DNA of 64,000 bases from Chitinispirillales bacterium ANBcel5 (GTDB lineage Bacteria; Fibrobacterota; Chitinivibrionia; Chitinivibrionales; Chitinispirillaceae). The stretch spans positions 62,001-126,000 of the forward strand of contig JARUKZ010000004.1 of the NCBI GenBank assembly GCA_029688955.1, written 5' to 3'. The translations under genes and the position numbers were made by a program. Of this stretch, positions 63,736 to 64,000 are shown piece by piece (position 1 is the first letter of the stretch; each line of letters starts with the position of its first letter). The notes under the pieces were generated by a model. The model made no database searches. It was given only the letters and a program-made list of their open reading frames with translations, and was not told the DNA's origin.

Positions 63736-64000
63736 ATGAACGAACTTATTTTAAGGTATGGCTGTAATCCTCATCAGGCCCCGGCCAGGATTTTTTCACC
63801 GGATGGAGAACTTCCATTAACGGTGCTCAATGGAACGCCCGGGTATATCAATCTTCTTGATGCACTGAACTCATGGCAGCTTGTAAAGGAACTTCAGGAA
63901 CAGCTGGGCATGGTCGCAGCTACCTCTTTTAAGCATGTCAGCCCAGCAGGCGCTGCTGTTGCTGTTCCATTAACTAAAGAGCTCAAAAAAGCCTACTTTG
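63736..64000 (+). CDS. purH: AICAR transformylase-like protein, 5' end (truncated by window edge)
   Basis: The first 88 codons from an ATG at 63736 with GGAG upstream. The sequence begins directly with [15 protein letters not shown], the start of the AICAR transformylase domain, and continues with [24 protein letters not shown] and [19 protein letters not shown]. The N-terminal IMP cyclohydrolase domain of ordinary PurH (about 200 residues) is absent, so this appears to be a stand-alone formyltransferase. The cyclohydrolase step must be done by another protein. Confidence 0.85.
   Translation, partial: MNELILRYGCNPHQAPARIFSPDGELPLTVLNGTPGYINLLDALNSWQLVKELQEQLGMVAATSFKHVSPAGAAVAVPLTKELKKAYF

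Noticed and set aside
1..64000. tRNA, rRNA and CRISPR arrays.
   Set aside because: No cloverleaf with a T-loop consensus, no rRNA-like stretch and no regularly spaced direct repeats were noticed on reading; a dedicated search was not possible.

Overview
The window looks like chromosomal DNA of a flagellated, diderm (Gram-negative) bacterium. It has lipid A and heptose genes (lpxB, a RfaE1-type heptose kinase), several barrel-like outer-membrane proteins ending in Phe, many lipoproteins and a flagellin. The mix of CBM-like lipoproteins, a SpiroCoCo-like coiled-coil protein, a PEGA/TSP3 envelope protein and a stand-alone AICAR transformylase would fit Fibrobacterota (Chitinispirillia-like). That assignment is inference, not something the sequence proves.

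Layout: (1) 1-6410, minus strand: two paralogous outer-membrane barrels followed by a large lipoprotein with three carbohydrate-binding-like modules, which runs off the left edge. (2) 7080-12623, plus strand: a complete five-gene Opp/Dpp-type ABC importer, divergent from region 1 across a 670-bp AT-rich spacer and closed by a rho-independent terminator. (3) 12685-14890: a group II intron (probably class IIC) sitting directly behind that terminator, with a frameshifted reverse transcriptase, followed by the decayed 3' end of a second intron; a third intron remnant lies at 29.8-29.95 kb. (4) 15120-29660: a contractile injection system island. The minus-strand operon encodes, in transcription order, a HELYH membrane protein, a DUF4255 cap-like protein, sheath, tube, an unrecognised Lys/Ser/Asn-rich protein, a LysM tube-associated protein, a gp27/gp5-like spike, gp25, PAAR tip, a baseplate J protein fused to an Asp-box beta-propeller, a membrane-anchored PASTA protein, a tail protein I and a small membrane-anchored protein (the PAAR gene precedes the gp25 gene). 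A leaderless subtilisin and a polytopic membrane protein lie on the plus strand at its distal end. No AAA+ ATPase, tape measure or tail fibre is visible in the window. The many membrane-anchored components suggest a membrane-tethered rather than freely released device.

(5) 30-57 kb: housekeeping and envelope genes: panB, a PEGA/TSP3 envelope protein with an overlapping 53-aa lipoprotein, lpxB, a mannose-1-phosphate guanylyltransferase, a PHP phosphoesterase, a Ser/Thr kinase with TPRs, a RluC/D-type pseudouridine synthase, prs, a DUF4388 protein, a bifunctional RelA/SpoT enzyme, a long coiled-coil protein coupled to an L,D-transpeptidase, a GT9-like glycosyltransferase, a GAF-GGDEF cyclase, an MBL hydrolase, pyrE, a DUF218 protein, the heptose kinase, a site-2-type protease, a nucleoside deaminase and an ArfB-like release factor. 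(6) 57.4-64 kb: a nitroreductase, flagellin with a good sigma-28-type promoter and a terminator, a barrel-TPR protein, a second nitroreductase, lysA and the start of an AICAR transformylase gene.

The most interesting parts are the injection-system island, with its unusual membrane components, and the family of group II introns at different stages of decay around it.
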